Part shown: positions 1-11,800 of the stretch, piece by piece
Position numbering within the stretch: position 1 is the stretch's first letter
Layout: each line of letters begins with the position of its first letter
Source: Daphnia pulex
Lineage: Eukaryota > Arthropoda > Branchiopoda > Diplostraca > Daphniidae
Direction: 5' to 3'
Assembly (NCBI RefSeq): GCF_021134715.1
Contig: NC_060024.1
Location: forward strand, 1,612,001-1,676,000
DNA: 64,000 nucleotides
Program-made: the position numbers and the translations under genes
Notes under the pieces: generated by a model
The model's input: only the letters and a program-made list of their open reading frames with translations
Database searches by the model: none
What the model was told of the DNA's origin: nothing

Positions 1-911
1 TCAGCTTTCAAACGAAAATATAATCAACGAAAAATTTAAAAAATCTTCGATATCTTTATAAATTCTAAAGTTAATAAATTATTACCTTTAGCTAATATTA
101 TTTAGATAATAAATTATTACCTTTAGAATTTATACTAATAATGAAGAAAAGAGTGAAAAGACCGGGAAGCTGCAGACCATGTTTTTTTTCACTAGTTCAA
201 GCCATCTAACGCTCAAATTCGACTTTTTGATTTCCTTCTTTGTAAGCAGTTTCAGGTTTTCTTAAAACATACAGTACCTGAAGTAGCAGCAAAGAGATGT
301 TTCGCGTATTTTTTTTATTTACGCTGAAAAAAAATCTATTTTCATTGACGTAGGCTACCTATTATGTACGTGTTACTTGAAATATTTCCAACAAAAGGAA
401 CAAACATACTTAACTGTAAACGTCACTGACGTATACGTTGCGCAGTGTATTATCGTGCTGATGATTTCACTGCGGCCTTATCAGTATATGATCTGTTACT
501 TTTGAAAAAAAGTTGTAATAATAGGTTGATAAGATTAGTTTGAAGTTTCTTTTTTTAATAATATTCCAGAAGCTTGTTTTGGTTATCCCTTTTCTTCTAC
601 AATTAAAAAAAATTGCTTAAAATTCTATGAATTAATTTGGTTGTTTTGACCCAATTTTAATCTACAGCTAGCGTTGAATAACTGAACTCCGTATATTAAA
701 TTTCACTGTTTCATCAAAGTCAGCTAGTAGGACTTATGTCTGTAGCTACAGTACAGATGCTACTAACTAAACCTTAAGAAATGGATAAGAGTCCTTAAAT
801 GCGTTGTAAAATTGACCTCAACGATTTATGTTTTATGGTGAAATAACCAGACAGCTACAGTACCCACGCCAGGTATTGGATCACTCCAGTCAAAAAATGG
901 TGTTTTACCCT
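1..911. other. No gene seen
   Basis: AT-rich sequence without an open frame of note, splice-bounded exon or recognisable RNA gene. I see nothing functional in it. Confidence 0.5.
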
Positions 912-1025
912 CGCGCGAGATAGGCCCAACGGTGTCTCGCGCGGGATATTTTTTATACTTAAATTGCTCGTACGAGGTTTATTTTTTTATCAGAAAGATA
1001 AAGAAGTAGTTTTCATCTTTCTGAT
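912..1025. repeat. Two neighbouring perfect hairpins
   Basis: Two short inverted repeats lie side by side. The first pairs cgcgcgaga (912-920) with tctcgcgcg (935-943). The second pairs atcagaaagat (989-999) with atctttctgat (1015-1025). Both are perfect. They may be the remains of a foldback transposon end; no gene is associated. From 1,026 to 1,499 no supported gene follows: the short frames there have no recognisable domain. Confidence 0.5.
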
Positions 1026-1499
1026 TTATAATTTTCGAAAGTGTTTGGGTTCTATAGCATTCATCGTTTCGAACTATTGAATCACCCAAAAATAGGTCGC
1101 ATGGCCTGTCCCTACCCACGGCATGGCCTTAGGGTATGGGGGAAAAAGGGAAGGATTCTCCAACAAAGGATTTACTCCCCCTTCGCCACCCCCATGTCCT
1201 GAAGACTGTCCCTCGAATTTTTCAGGCTCTAAAACAGTTGAAAATTGGGGAGTTTTCCTATTTCCCCATGCTAAAGTCATGAGCCGCGTGTTTAGAAAAA
1301 AAATTGAAAGGATAAGAAAATGTAATGTGCATTATATTTTTCGTAGATAAACGTGCAAATAAATCACTAAAGGCCCTATTTTTCAAACTTTGTGAGGTAA
1401 GTGTATGTTTAAAATTATTCACTTCCCGTTCCCTTCATAGTAATTCATATCGCTATCTGAGAGGCCTTCGGGATGGGAGAACCATTTGGGAGGTTTAAA

Positions 1500-1994
1500 T
1501 CAGGGATTATTCGAGGGTCGCGTAGCGACCTGATGAATAATAGAGATTATATAATATATGTAGCGAGACCTTAACGGTGTTGACTCTTATTTATTTAGCT
1601 CCTCAAAAGAAAGAAAAAACTGGCAATGTCGCCCCCATTAGAGGGCGGCAAGGCCCCTCTCCCTTTTCTTCAGATCCTTTAAGCAAAGTACATAAAAAAA
1701 AACGAACACGATCCAAGAACACAAAATATGAAATCAAAGTTAGGGGAATCTTAATTATTTTCCGTTCAGGAAAAAATGGCTGGAGATTGAATGACGAAAA
1801 AAGTGGGGAGATCTCGATGAGCCGCTCAAAACTTCTGAAAGCGCTTCCTGAAAAAAAAATAAAAAATAAGAATATACATGAAGGAAAAAAGGGGAGGCAT
1901 GGGAGGGATAGACGAGACCGTTAAGATCTCGCTACATATATTATATAATCTCGATTATTTATCAGGTCGCTACGCGACCCTCGAATAATCCCTC
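1500..1994. mobile_element. Non-autonomous element with ~78-base terminal inverted repeats
   Basis: The left arm (1500-1578) and the right arm (1918-1994) are near-perfect reverse complements, differing at only a few positions. Each arm also contains its own hairpin, ggtcgcgtagcgacc. The 340-base centre has a 115-codon open frame that is lysine-rich and resembles no known domain, so I do not call it a gene. No convincing target-site duplication is visible. The element ends about 40 bases before a tyrosine recombinase relic, so it could be a MITE or part of a DIRS-like structure. Confidence 0.7.
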
Positions 1995-2030
1995 ATTATA
2001 ATCATATTGCGCTCTGCCTTAACGGTGAAT

Positions 2031-3193
2031 TTAAAGATGTGGTCTTGATCGGGTGAGGACAGACTGAGCTCCATCGTTCGATGGCAACGAACGATGGTAA
2101 AAACGATTAAAAGTTGATTCTGCTGACCAACTAGCGGCCTTTAGGATTTTTTCGATCGGAACCCCAGTGCAAACAGCTTTAGAAGCAGCTGAACCCATAG
2201 TGGAATGTGCACCAAAAGCGGGATCTACTCCAGCAGAAATCAAACAAGTGCTGATTTATCCACCGACCAATTGTGGACGAACCAACAGGTGCGTGCGGAC
2301 AGTTTAAAGAAATGAACATATCATCAGAATCCGGTTGCTACAAGGAGACAGAACGTTCTATAAAGGTAGGTAAATATAACACCGGACAAGAATAGCCACC
2401 GAGACGAGGCAAAGTGAACGAGAGTAATGGGCACAAATGCTGAGTTTTCCGTGGACGAAAAATAGAGAATGTTGCGGCCGAAGTGGAAAAATTAACGGAC
2501 GCAAGAGAAATAGCTGCCATCTTCGACACACGAAGGAGGCAGGACAAAGCAATCAAAGTGGCAAGTTTATTAGAGTGGACTTTGAAGGTCAAATCTTCAT
2601 TATCCGGCAGAGTGGAAAAATAAGTAAGAACTAAATCGGGATCCAACATTGTTTGATAGCGTGGACGTGGGGGTTTGGAATTAAAACAGCCTTTTAAGAG
2701 CCGTACCATCAGAGGATGTTCACCAATTCGGTGACCATCAATAGGATTTAATGTCATGGACAACATGGAACGCAAAGAATTAATGATTTGGGAAGCCAAA
2801 TCGGACCGAAATTGGTCATTGAGATACTGTAAAATAACAGTCAAAGTTTTGCAAGGGATCGTGACCCCGTTCCATGTTCCAACGTATCCAATTGTTCCAG
2901 GTGGACTGGTAGGCAGTTGTTGTAGCGGAACGGGAGCTGGTCAATAACAACTCGACAACTTGCGGTGAAAAGCCTCGCTCTTCGTAGCGATGCCAGACAA
3001 TATCCAGGCGGATAGAAAGAATTTGCCTGATTTCAGAAGCTGATGCGGCACTAACTTCCTGGAATGAAGAGGAAGAGGGTGGGATCGAAATATGCGATTG
3101 AGATCCACTGACATTTCCAAGAGCAACGGAAACCAAGTGTGGGCCGGCCATAACGGACAGATGAGGACCAGGGGTTGCTCGTTCTCTCTTCAT
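2031..3193 (-). pseudogene. DIRS-like tyrosine recombinase, degenerate
   Basis: Three consecutive reading frames on the minus strand (3193-2816, 2844-2338, 2243-2031) together resemble the tyrosine recombinase of DIRS-like retrotransposons. The N-terminal SAM-like part carries TAYQSTWNNWIRW, the middle carries IDGHRIGEHPLMVRLLKG, and the first catalytic Arg lies in LSCLLRVSK. The C-terminal part has ASWSAESTFNRFYHR with the nucleophilic Tyr. The HxxR motif reads HSTM, so the second catalytic Arg is lost. Frame changes near 2,830 and between 2,243 and 2,338 break it further. No reverse transcriptase is seen beside it. Family assignment is by recognition only; a Crypton-type enzyme is the main alternative. 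Confidence 0.7.
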
Positions 3194-3427
3194 TTTTGAC
3201 AGTCATCTAAAACAGACACCAGTAATTCAATTTGTTTTTTTGTTTAAGTTTAGGGGTGTAAAAAAAGAAAAAGAAAAAAAACTGCAAAATTTTCCCCGAA
3301 TGAAGAGTCTCTCTAGTGGCAGGCATAGAAACTTGTTCAGAGACGGAAAATTTTGCCGTTTTTGTCTTTTAATTTTCTTATACCCTTAAACGTTAACAAA
3401 ATAACAAATTAAAGCACGGAGTCGCTT

Positions 3428-4673
3428 TTGAGATCTCATAGTGACAAGTCGTGCCAAATAGTGCGCAAAACAATTCACCTCAGGTCCGTGCCATACCCCC
3501 TATCTCATACTACCCATCCCAACCCCCAAACCTACCACGCTAAACACTGCATCATGAATCTAATCAACCCAGTGCGTGAATCAGAAAAATCAAGTACCAT
3601 CGACGTTACTACACAAATGGATTTGAAGAAACATCCGTGAAACGCAAAACCAACAAAGACAACCACAGCCCACGACCTGGAATTCCCCGATACTCAGACC
3701 TCTGCGACCAGCCATGCAGCGGTGCAACGACCGTCATCCACCTCATCAGCAAGCAAAAATCCTTCCTACTACTAGGCATCACCGAAAAACTGGCCTTCAT
3801 GAACGCCCTAACAGACACCATCGGTCAAGTCAAAGCGGGCACAAAGTGGACACATCAAGGATACCTTAACGTATACCCAACTTCATCATCACAAAAAAGA
3901 AAACTTCTGGAGCTTAAGGTACTGAAACAATTTGAAATCAAATGCAATCTCGCCATGTCTGAAGCCTCGCTCAGAGGAGTGATCCGGAATGTCCCCACCC
4001 AAGATTCAGAAGAAGACATCCTATGGCTACTGGCTGACTAAGGAGTCCCGAAGGTACAACGTTTTACGGCCCCAGCACTAGATGGCAGCAGAACCCCACT
4101 GAAAACAGTCACGCTCTTCTTTACAACCCCGCAACTCCCCAGAGAAGTCATCATGGCCCACGAAATCTTCCCCGTCAAACAGTTCATCCCAAGACCAGCA
4201 CTGTGCCGTAAATGCTGGACGTTTGGACACCCAGAAGAAACCTGCACAAACCCCCCCCCCCCCCCATCTGCAAACAATGCTCACAAACCCACCCACCATC
4301 AGACCCCTGCAAAACTCCACCAAAATGCCCTACATGCGTCAAACCAGGACATGCAGCTGGAACCCTCGATTGCCCAAAGTACAACAACAGACAACAAATA
4401 ATAAAATTCGCATACGAAAACAGAATCTCAATTGCAGAAACGAGCAAACTACTAAGCAACCCTGAACCGGCGAGGCCACCCCAACTACCCAGAATGCACT
4501 CTACCGCCAACCCCGATCAAGAAATGGATGACCTAAAGAAGGAAGTCGCGAAACTGAGATCACAAATTGAAGCCATCTCAGTACACCACCCTCAAACTAC
4601 CGCTAGACTCGAAACCCTGGAAATCACCGTCCAGGACATCCAAGAGAAAATTGACCCCCTTTTATTATTTTAA
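3428..4673 (+). pseudogene. LINE ORF1 (gag-like, zinc knuckles), degenerate
   Basis: This is the gag-like first ORF of a non-LTR retrotransposon. An N-terminal stretch starting near 3,637 runs to an in-frame TAA at 4,039, and the same frame continues with GVPKVQRFTAPALDG. Three zinc-knuckle-like CCHC clusters follow: LCRKCWTFGHPEETC, ICKQCSQTHPPSDPC and CPTCVKPGHAAGTLDC. The frame shifts at a run of 15 C (4251-4265) lying between the first and second knuckles. A short coiled-coil-like tail closes the ORF near 4,673. It lies directly upstream of the endonuclease/RT relic of the same element. Confidence 0.75.
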
Positions 4674-6148
4674 TTTATTTAACACCTTTTACCTAAACCG
4701 AAATACCCACGGCGGAGGAGTAGCGATCCTAGTGAAGAAATCCATCCAAGGAGCTCCGATGATACTCCCCCAGACACCAAACGTAGAAGCAGTAGGAACA
4801 ACTATAAAATTAAAAAACAACAAATCAATCGACATCATATCGGTATACTGCCCAGACGGGAACGCGAACACCAAACAAGACATCACAGACATTCTCAACA
4901 CCAACCAACAGCTACGTGATCGGAGGTGATCTGAACGCCCACTCTGCAATATGGGAAGATGACCACGAACAAAACCGCTGCGGGAAGCAGATAGCAGAAA
5001 TACTTCTAGACGACGAAAGAATTACCCTATGCACCCCGAAAAACCTCGGGACACGCCCAAACCCAAACGGAAAAGAGAGCTACACCATAGACCTAACCTT
5101 CAGTTCCCCAGACCTAGCAAATTTAACCAACATCAACGTAGGACTATAATGGGAAAGTGACGACCTCCCTGTCATCACCAGTCTTAGCATCGGCTCCTCC
5201 CCAATCAAAACACCCAACGTACACTGGAAATTCAACATGAACCGATGGGAAGAATGGAACGAAGACATCGAGAGCAAAACCACACCCGGAATCCTAACAG
5301 CAGCAGAAACCTCCAATGAAGCATACCAATCACTCTACAACGCAATCATTGAAGCCTCGAACAAACACTTCAAACCAAAAAGAATAAACAAAGAACCCGA
5401 AAACCATGGTAGACACCCCTCTGCAAGAAAACGAAAAAAGAAGCAAGAAAGGCCTACAAGTTATGGCGCTCCACCCTCCTCCCATCAGAGAAAAACAACC
5501 TTAACAAATTAGAAGCAATCAAAAAAAGAACAATTATGGCAGCAAAAAACCAGGCGTGGAGCAACCACATCGCATCAATGGACAAAAACACTACAGCTTT
5601 TTGGAGATTTGACGAACAAATGACAAACAAACCATCAACCCCCCCCCCCCCGAACAACCGCACCAATAACGAAACCAAATGGAGACCAGACAACGGACCC
5701 ATCAGAAAAATCAAAAATCCTGCTTGAGCAATTTTGCCCGACTGAACGAGAGGGCAGAAAAGACGACCGCACCAAACTGTACGAACAAAAAATACAAGAC
5801 GCAATGTAAAATAAAGAAAGCCATCCACTCAACACCCCAATATCAATCACGGAACTGGAGACCAACCTCACAGGACTACGAAACAAAGCCATGGGTAGAG
5901 ACAGGATACACAACGAAATGCTTAAAAACCTGAATCAAAACAATCGCACCACCCAACTAAAACTGCTGAACATCTCACTCAACACTGTATACCTACCCCC
6001 GGACTGGAAAAACGCCGCTGTAGTCCCCATACTCGAACCAAATAAACCAGCAAACCTACCAGAGTCCTACAGACCAATATCCCTCGTCTTGCCTGGGCAA
6101 ACTGATGGAAAGAATAATCAACAATAGACTAAAATGGTACATCAACTA
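4674..6148 (+). pseudogene. LINE endonuclease and reverse transcriptase relic, interrupted
   Basis: The AP-endonuclease-like part shows NTHGGGVAILVKKS, IISVYCPDGN and the metal-site motif GGDLNAHS near 4,920. The usual SDH triad reads SDD just after a stop at 5,147-5,149, so it is probably inactive. The endonuclease N-terminus is missing: ORF1 runs almost straight into its middle. The RT N-terminal region follows with GRDRIHNEMLKNL and LPPDWKNAAVVPI...YRPISLV near 5,890-6,100. It stops at 6,148, where a MITE is inserted; LINE-like sequence (FQTGFRNG) resumes after 6,999. Several frameshifts are present, and a second poly-C run lies at 5639-5651. The clade is probably Jockey-like. Confidence 0.8.
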
Positions 6149-6997
6149 GGGGAGACCGGGGCTATGTGGGACACGGGGCTAAAATGTACACGGCAATTTT
6201 TATATGTAAAATTTGTCTTAAAATTACGAAATACATACAGCGTATGTTAAATGATGTTTTATTTATGATATTAAGTTTTTTTTCTGAATTTCTGATTTTT
6301 TGTCGAGTTGTATGGGAAAAACCAAAAAATGGGAATCGGAAAAAAATTTCCGACGTTTTGTTTTTCATTTTCGTAATATTTTTTTTTATATTTTTATAGA
6401 ACCCAGATAGCTGTTTGATAGGGTTTTTTCCTAGTTTAAGATAATATTAATATTTTATAAAAAATGAGTTCCTAAGTATGATATATTTTAGTTTATTTGA
6501 TGTTGTTTCGGTTCGGGTTAAACGGGACATGGAAAACGGGGTAAAACAGGTATTGCCAGATCAACGTTATTTCCAGAAAAACGCCCCCTGGCAACAACAA
6601 CAAAGGAAAAATTATCAAAAAGACTTTTTTGATAGTATCTCCACTTCTACTTTACAAAATAAATAAAAAGACAGCACTTCTGAAAGGGAAATGAATTTCC
6701 TTTTCAGCAGTGCATTATTTAATAAATATAATTAAGCCATTGCAGAGAAAATTGATGTTCCATTTTTCCCCCGGCTCTGTTCCGTTTAACCCTAAATTTT
6801 TTGTTTTTCGGCATTTTTTCATGTTGGCATTTCATCATATAACTATTGAATGATTCAACGAAAAAAATTAAAAAAATAACCTAATGTTAATAAATGCCAG
6901 GGAATCACCCCTATACTTTTATTTTTTTCATAATTCTTAGTTTTATTAAAATGGCAGCCAAAAGAAAAAAAATGTCCCACATAGCCCCGGTCTCCCC
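6149..6997. mobile_element. 849-base MITE with perfect 25-base TIRs and TA flanks
   Basis: Bases 6149-6173 are the exact reverse complement of 6973-6997. Each end is flanked by TA (6147-6148 and 6998-6999), the target duplication typical of Tc1/mariner-type transposons. No transposase frame is present, so the copy is non-autonomous. Inside are a second inverted pair (gggttaaacggga near 6,515 against its complement near 6,785) and a hairpin at about 6,672-6,712. It is inserted in the LINE reverse transcriptase, whose sequence resumes on the other side. Confidence 0.85.
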
Positions 6998-7033
6998 TAC
7001 TACCAATATTCCAGACAGGATTCAGAAACGGAT

Positions 7034-7243
7034 GTACACTCACTTCCAAAAATAACTGGGCCAGGGAAAGCGCAAAACAACGCACCTAAGTTGGCCACAG
7101 TGGTGTACAGCCTTTGTTGTTTGTAATCGAGAGAGAAGGGTTACATTTTTCTCAATGTAAGAAAAGAGAAGTTTGGTTAAAGCCAACATTGGTGCGTTGT
7201 TTTGCGCTTTCCCTGGCCCAGTTATTTTTGGAAGTGAGTGTAC
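7034..7243. repeat. Foldback: perfect 53-base inverted repeat
   Basis: Bases 7034-7086 are the exact reverse complement of 7191-7243, with a loop of about 104 bases. Pairing continues imperfectly a further ten bases inward. The left arm reads on from the interrupted LINE frame, so the right arm could be an inverted duplication of LINE sequence. No target duplication is evident. Confidence 0.85.
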
Positions 7244-8897
7244 CACGAACGATAACCTCATAACTAATAACATGGTACACATGACGCCAGTTCCAGGGGG
7301 TAGGGAAATGTACATAAAGGTGTGGCGTATTTTTTGTTGTTTCGAACCCCCTCCAAAAATCTTAAGATTACAGCATCTAGGTTGCTAATTAAAAAATAAA
7401 AACTAAAGACTCGTAGCGCCATAAGACACCGAGTTAAAAGCGGCCGAAATTGGTACAGTGTACCAATTTCGTTGGTAGGTACTGTATACGAACGCGCCCC
7501 AATGCCGAATAAATAACGACGTAATCCCCAATTTATACACTGTGCATTACTATTGCAGGGCCTGCTATGTATGGGGTGCTGCATGGTTTTGCTTTCTATC
7601 GGTATACGTATAAAGGAATTAAAAAATATTTGAACCTAATAAATCATACATCATGGACACTTGCAATGTGGCAACGGCCGCTGCATCCACTGCAACTGCT
7701 GGACGAGTGACCACAATAACTAGCGGAGACGGATCGGATGAAAGGTCGGCAAGCAGTCCTACCGCACCTGCTCGCCGGTAGAATTCAGCCTGCCGAAACG
7801 CCATATGCGTGGCTAAATCATATCAGTGAAGGAAAACAATAATTGGGTCTAATGGTCGGACGAGTGGAATACAAACAGTGCTGGAGGCAAACTGGAAGCA
7901 CTCCGGTGACTATACGGCTAACTATCCGGAATGCCAATTTAAATGCACAAGGAGCATCCAGTGTAGGTCGACGAAAGTCTGGTCTGCAATTCGTATCGGC
8001 AAATACACGATGATTTTGTTTCGTTTACAATCGTTGCGGGGAAAGGGGAAATGATGACGCAAATTATGCACTGATTAAGCATAGTAAATAGGGCTCCAGA
8101 ACATCAGAGATGGAGATCCGACTTGATTTCCGCATTCCTGTTGGATTCACCTTTTTTTTATAATTGTTTGTAATGTTGTTAAAAATTTATTCAACAATTG
8201 CTATTTCATATTTTATGCCTAGCTTGTCATTTACGTCCATAGGCTATATTTCATCAATTCTTAATCGATTAATTTGCGTTTTATCTGTGTTAGATGTGTT
8301 TGATCGCAGTTAAAATAGTGATTTTTTAAAATTCCTGTTCATATTTCAAACACTTGATTAATAAAATGAAATTTGTGCCTACTGAAATTTCAGAAAATAC
8401 TTAAAAATAAACGGTGCATTAAAGTCCTGGCCCTTTTGTAGTATTTTAAGTTAAGTATTCAGTCGCTGCTGTGTAAATTTATTTAATCCATGTTTGATTT
8501 ATGTTCAAATAATTGTTCATTTATTCCTTTATATGAGGATAGAAAGCAAAAACGACACCCCATCCATAGCCTGCTTTTGGACCTGCAGCATTTCGAGCTG
8601 TTTTAAAGGAAGATGGGAGTAGAAAGCTATTATAGAAGAGTGAAAGCGGAAGATACTGATAAGCACATCAGTGATAATTGATAAGACAAGTTAACGGTCA
8701 TTTTAAAACGCGCACAGCAAGGACGCCAACGGCATAGGTAAATCAACCTTTCTTGAGTAAAGAGGTGGATCCGTTTTTATATATTTAACACTGGAATTGA
8801 GTGTAATTTTAAGTAGTTATTTGGCCCGCTAAAGACTAAAAACACTGAAGAGAAAAGGAGTGTGGTGAAATTTTTTTAAATCATTTTGAAAAACACC
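7244..8897. other. Upstream region of mesh, no gene seen
   Basis: No coding exon is supported. A perfect palindrome with 11-base arms and a 3-base loop lies at 7446-7470 (gaaattggtac, agt, gtaccaatttc). The last few hundred bases presumably hold the mesh promoter and 5' untranslated region, but no clear TATA box or initiator could be singled out. Confidence 0.4.
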
Positions 8898-11800
8898 ATG
8901 AAACATCTAAAGCTTTTCGGGGCTTTGGTGTTCATTGTCGTATTCTTCACGACGATAGAGGCAGGAGGCACAACGGAACTTCTTCAAGATGACGATTTCG
9001 ACATCAACGACGCAATTAATCATTACGGTAAATCGACGTTCATATATGTTTTTCTATTTATTTATTTTTTTGGACATTTCACGCCCAAAAAATGAAATGG
9101 GCAATTGAAGAACGCAAAAATATTTTCTTACATTGGAAAAATTCAATTACATTTTTATGGCTAAATTGCATAGAATTTTTAATTGGTGATATTTTGCTTT
9201 ACTGCTGGTTTCAACTCAATTTCTTTAGTCAAAACTTATTCAATCTCAAGCTACAGAAATTAAGAAACACGTTTGACCACACCCAAACCTAGTAACAGAT
9301 ATAGATAAAAATGGACAATCTCTAAAATATTTTGAGGTCGAAAAATAGTTAGGTTCATTGTTTTTGCGGTTATTTGAAATTGCTTTCAGTCAATTATCGA
9401 AGTAATATATTTGAATTAAGTGTTCAATTATACAAGCGTAATAAGAATTTTACGAATAATTTTCATACGACAAAAGAACGTTGCTTTTGTTTCAGTGATT
9501 GCATCATCCAAGCAAGTGAGGGGTGTTTAAACTTGGGAAATAGGTGTTGGATGATAGATACAGTCATGTATTTGCATAGTTCAAACTGCCTCAGTTCAAC
9601 CGACACATTGACCAACAACGCCATTGACTCAGAGATATCAACAGATAATGTTGGCATGGAAACGGTTTACAGCTCTGACCGTGTCACGTCGTAATATACA
9701 CACACGTCCAACTGATAATTGTTGCTCATAGATAACGCAAGCGCGTGAACCTACGCGTTTTCTTCGGGTGTAATAAGAGATTGCGTCCTACTTCCTGCGA
9801 TCATCAAATGTTTTGTACCGTATTTTGTTTACCATTTACAATTTGGAAATTACTGGCCGACTGTTATCACTAATGCTCTACCGGTTCAAAATGCAATGAT
9901 AAAATGAATCCGTTTTGAATTATGAAGATCCCGTCAACTCCAGAGTGGCTCCTCCCCGCGTCGAGAGGCAGCTCCAGATGAATGACCCCGCCTATCAACC
10001 GCGACAGTCGTACGATTTGAAAAAAGAGGAATTGGATGAAATCCGCAAAGAGAAAATGTATCCGTTTTACGACAAGGATGCGGAGAGGAAAAACGGAGAT
10101 CTCGTCACCGAAATCAACGACAACAGCGCTCAAGTTCAGAAACAACTCAACTTCTTGCTGCCTTTCTTTGGTTTCGGTTTTAATTACACATGGGTAGGTT
10201 ATTCGTTCATTGGTTCAAAGCTTTGCAGGAATAGTTGTGGTGATCAAAATGTCAAACTAATTATGTTTTGTTGGTCGTTTAGCTTTCCATACACGGTTTC
10301 CTCGGTTTCAGCGACTCCATGGGGTCGTCTCCGTTGCCACCATTGCAGTTCCCAGTTCAAACTTGGCCAGCCGATAACGATCCGTCGTTTATCAGTCCAT
10401 TTTACAGCCGCTGCCGTATTGGTAGAATGAAGGAGAGTGACCAAGATAAAAGGGCAACTGGTGTATATTTCCGGTATGAACCGGCTACTTATGACATTTG
10501 TTTGAACAAACGCCAGAAAATGAAATAGTAACTCAATAATTCAATTAAATTGTAGACTTGAGCGTGACTTGCCGGCTCGATACGATGAAGCAGGTGTCAA
10601 AATGCGAGAGAGAATCAAATGGGACATTCGCGAAGCCATCGTCGGGGCAGAAAACTTCTTCCCAAAACACGCCATAATTGCAACGTGGAAAAACGTCAGT
10701 TTCGTGGGTGGATTTAACGCATTGGAAACTGTACGTATATTCATTTCTCATTTAAATGTATTTTGATTCATTTGTACTTATTTCGCAATTTTTGGATGCT
10801 AAACCTTTTACAGACAAACACCTTCCAGATCGTCATAGTGACTGATGAAGTCCGTACTTATGCCATGTTTAATTACGCTCATCTGGGCTGGACAACGCAC
10901 GCCGAAGCTGGAGGAGATACCAATAGTGGACAGGGAGGAGTTCCAGCATTTGTAAGACCTTTCTTTCGTGGCAGTTTGCGTGACTCAATTTTTCCGGTAT
11001 TATCTAATTAATAACCATTATTTATACAGGTTGGCTTCAACGCAGGAAACGGCACCAGAGCTTACGAATATAGGCCTTACTCGCAAGACATGAGAATTCG
11101 TGATCTGACGTACAAGGGTTACGCTAATCAAATACCTGGCCGTCACGTCTTTCGTATCGACGAACGTGTCATCAGTGGCAACTGCTTTGATGATGAAAGT
11201 GCGTTTTTTAATTATAATCTGCTTCTAAATTGATTTGTATTCATCTTTATTCATTAATTTTTTTTTCCAGCTGTCTACACGTCACAGCCTCTTGTGTTTG
11301 CCCCTGAAAGTGGCAACATGATGGGCGGTATGATGGTCAACGTGACAGGACCATGTTTCAGCCCCGATCGACGAATCATCTGTCGTTTTGATACGCAAGA
11401 TGTCGTTGGAAAGTACATCGATCAGAATCGAGCCGTTTGTATTATGCCCCGCGTCTATGCCACCGGCTATGTCGATTTGACCATCTCCATCGACGGAGGC
11501 AACTTCAACTGGAAAGGACGTTTCTATGTCGGTACGGAACTCAAATTCAATTTTTCTTATTTCATCGATTTCATCATTCAAACGAAAAAATTATATTTTA
11601 TACATTTCGTTTGATAGAATCTCCTCAAACGGCCCCGGAGATGGTCTGGTTTCAAACGGAAAACTTCCAGGAATTGAGTCCATCTGAGCTTCGACTGCGC
11701 TGGGACAAGACCAACTTGACGGTCGACGAAAGCGCCAAGGTCCGCATCTCCGTCTGGGGTTACCGCGAAGACACGGTTACCCCCAAACTGGAGTACATCG

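Noticed and set aside
1577..1924. 115-codon protein inside the long-TIR element
   Set aside because: Lysine-rich low-complexity translation with no domain; it lies wholly inside a MITE-like element.
8886..8897. Mesh starting four codons earlier at a TTG
   Set aside because: Eukaryotic starts are ATG; the ATG at 8898 directly precedes a good signal peptide.
9374..9694. Extra mesh exon within the first intron
   Set aside because: No phase-compatible splice pair or similarity was found; the 9027-to-9928 join keeps phase.
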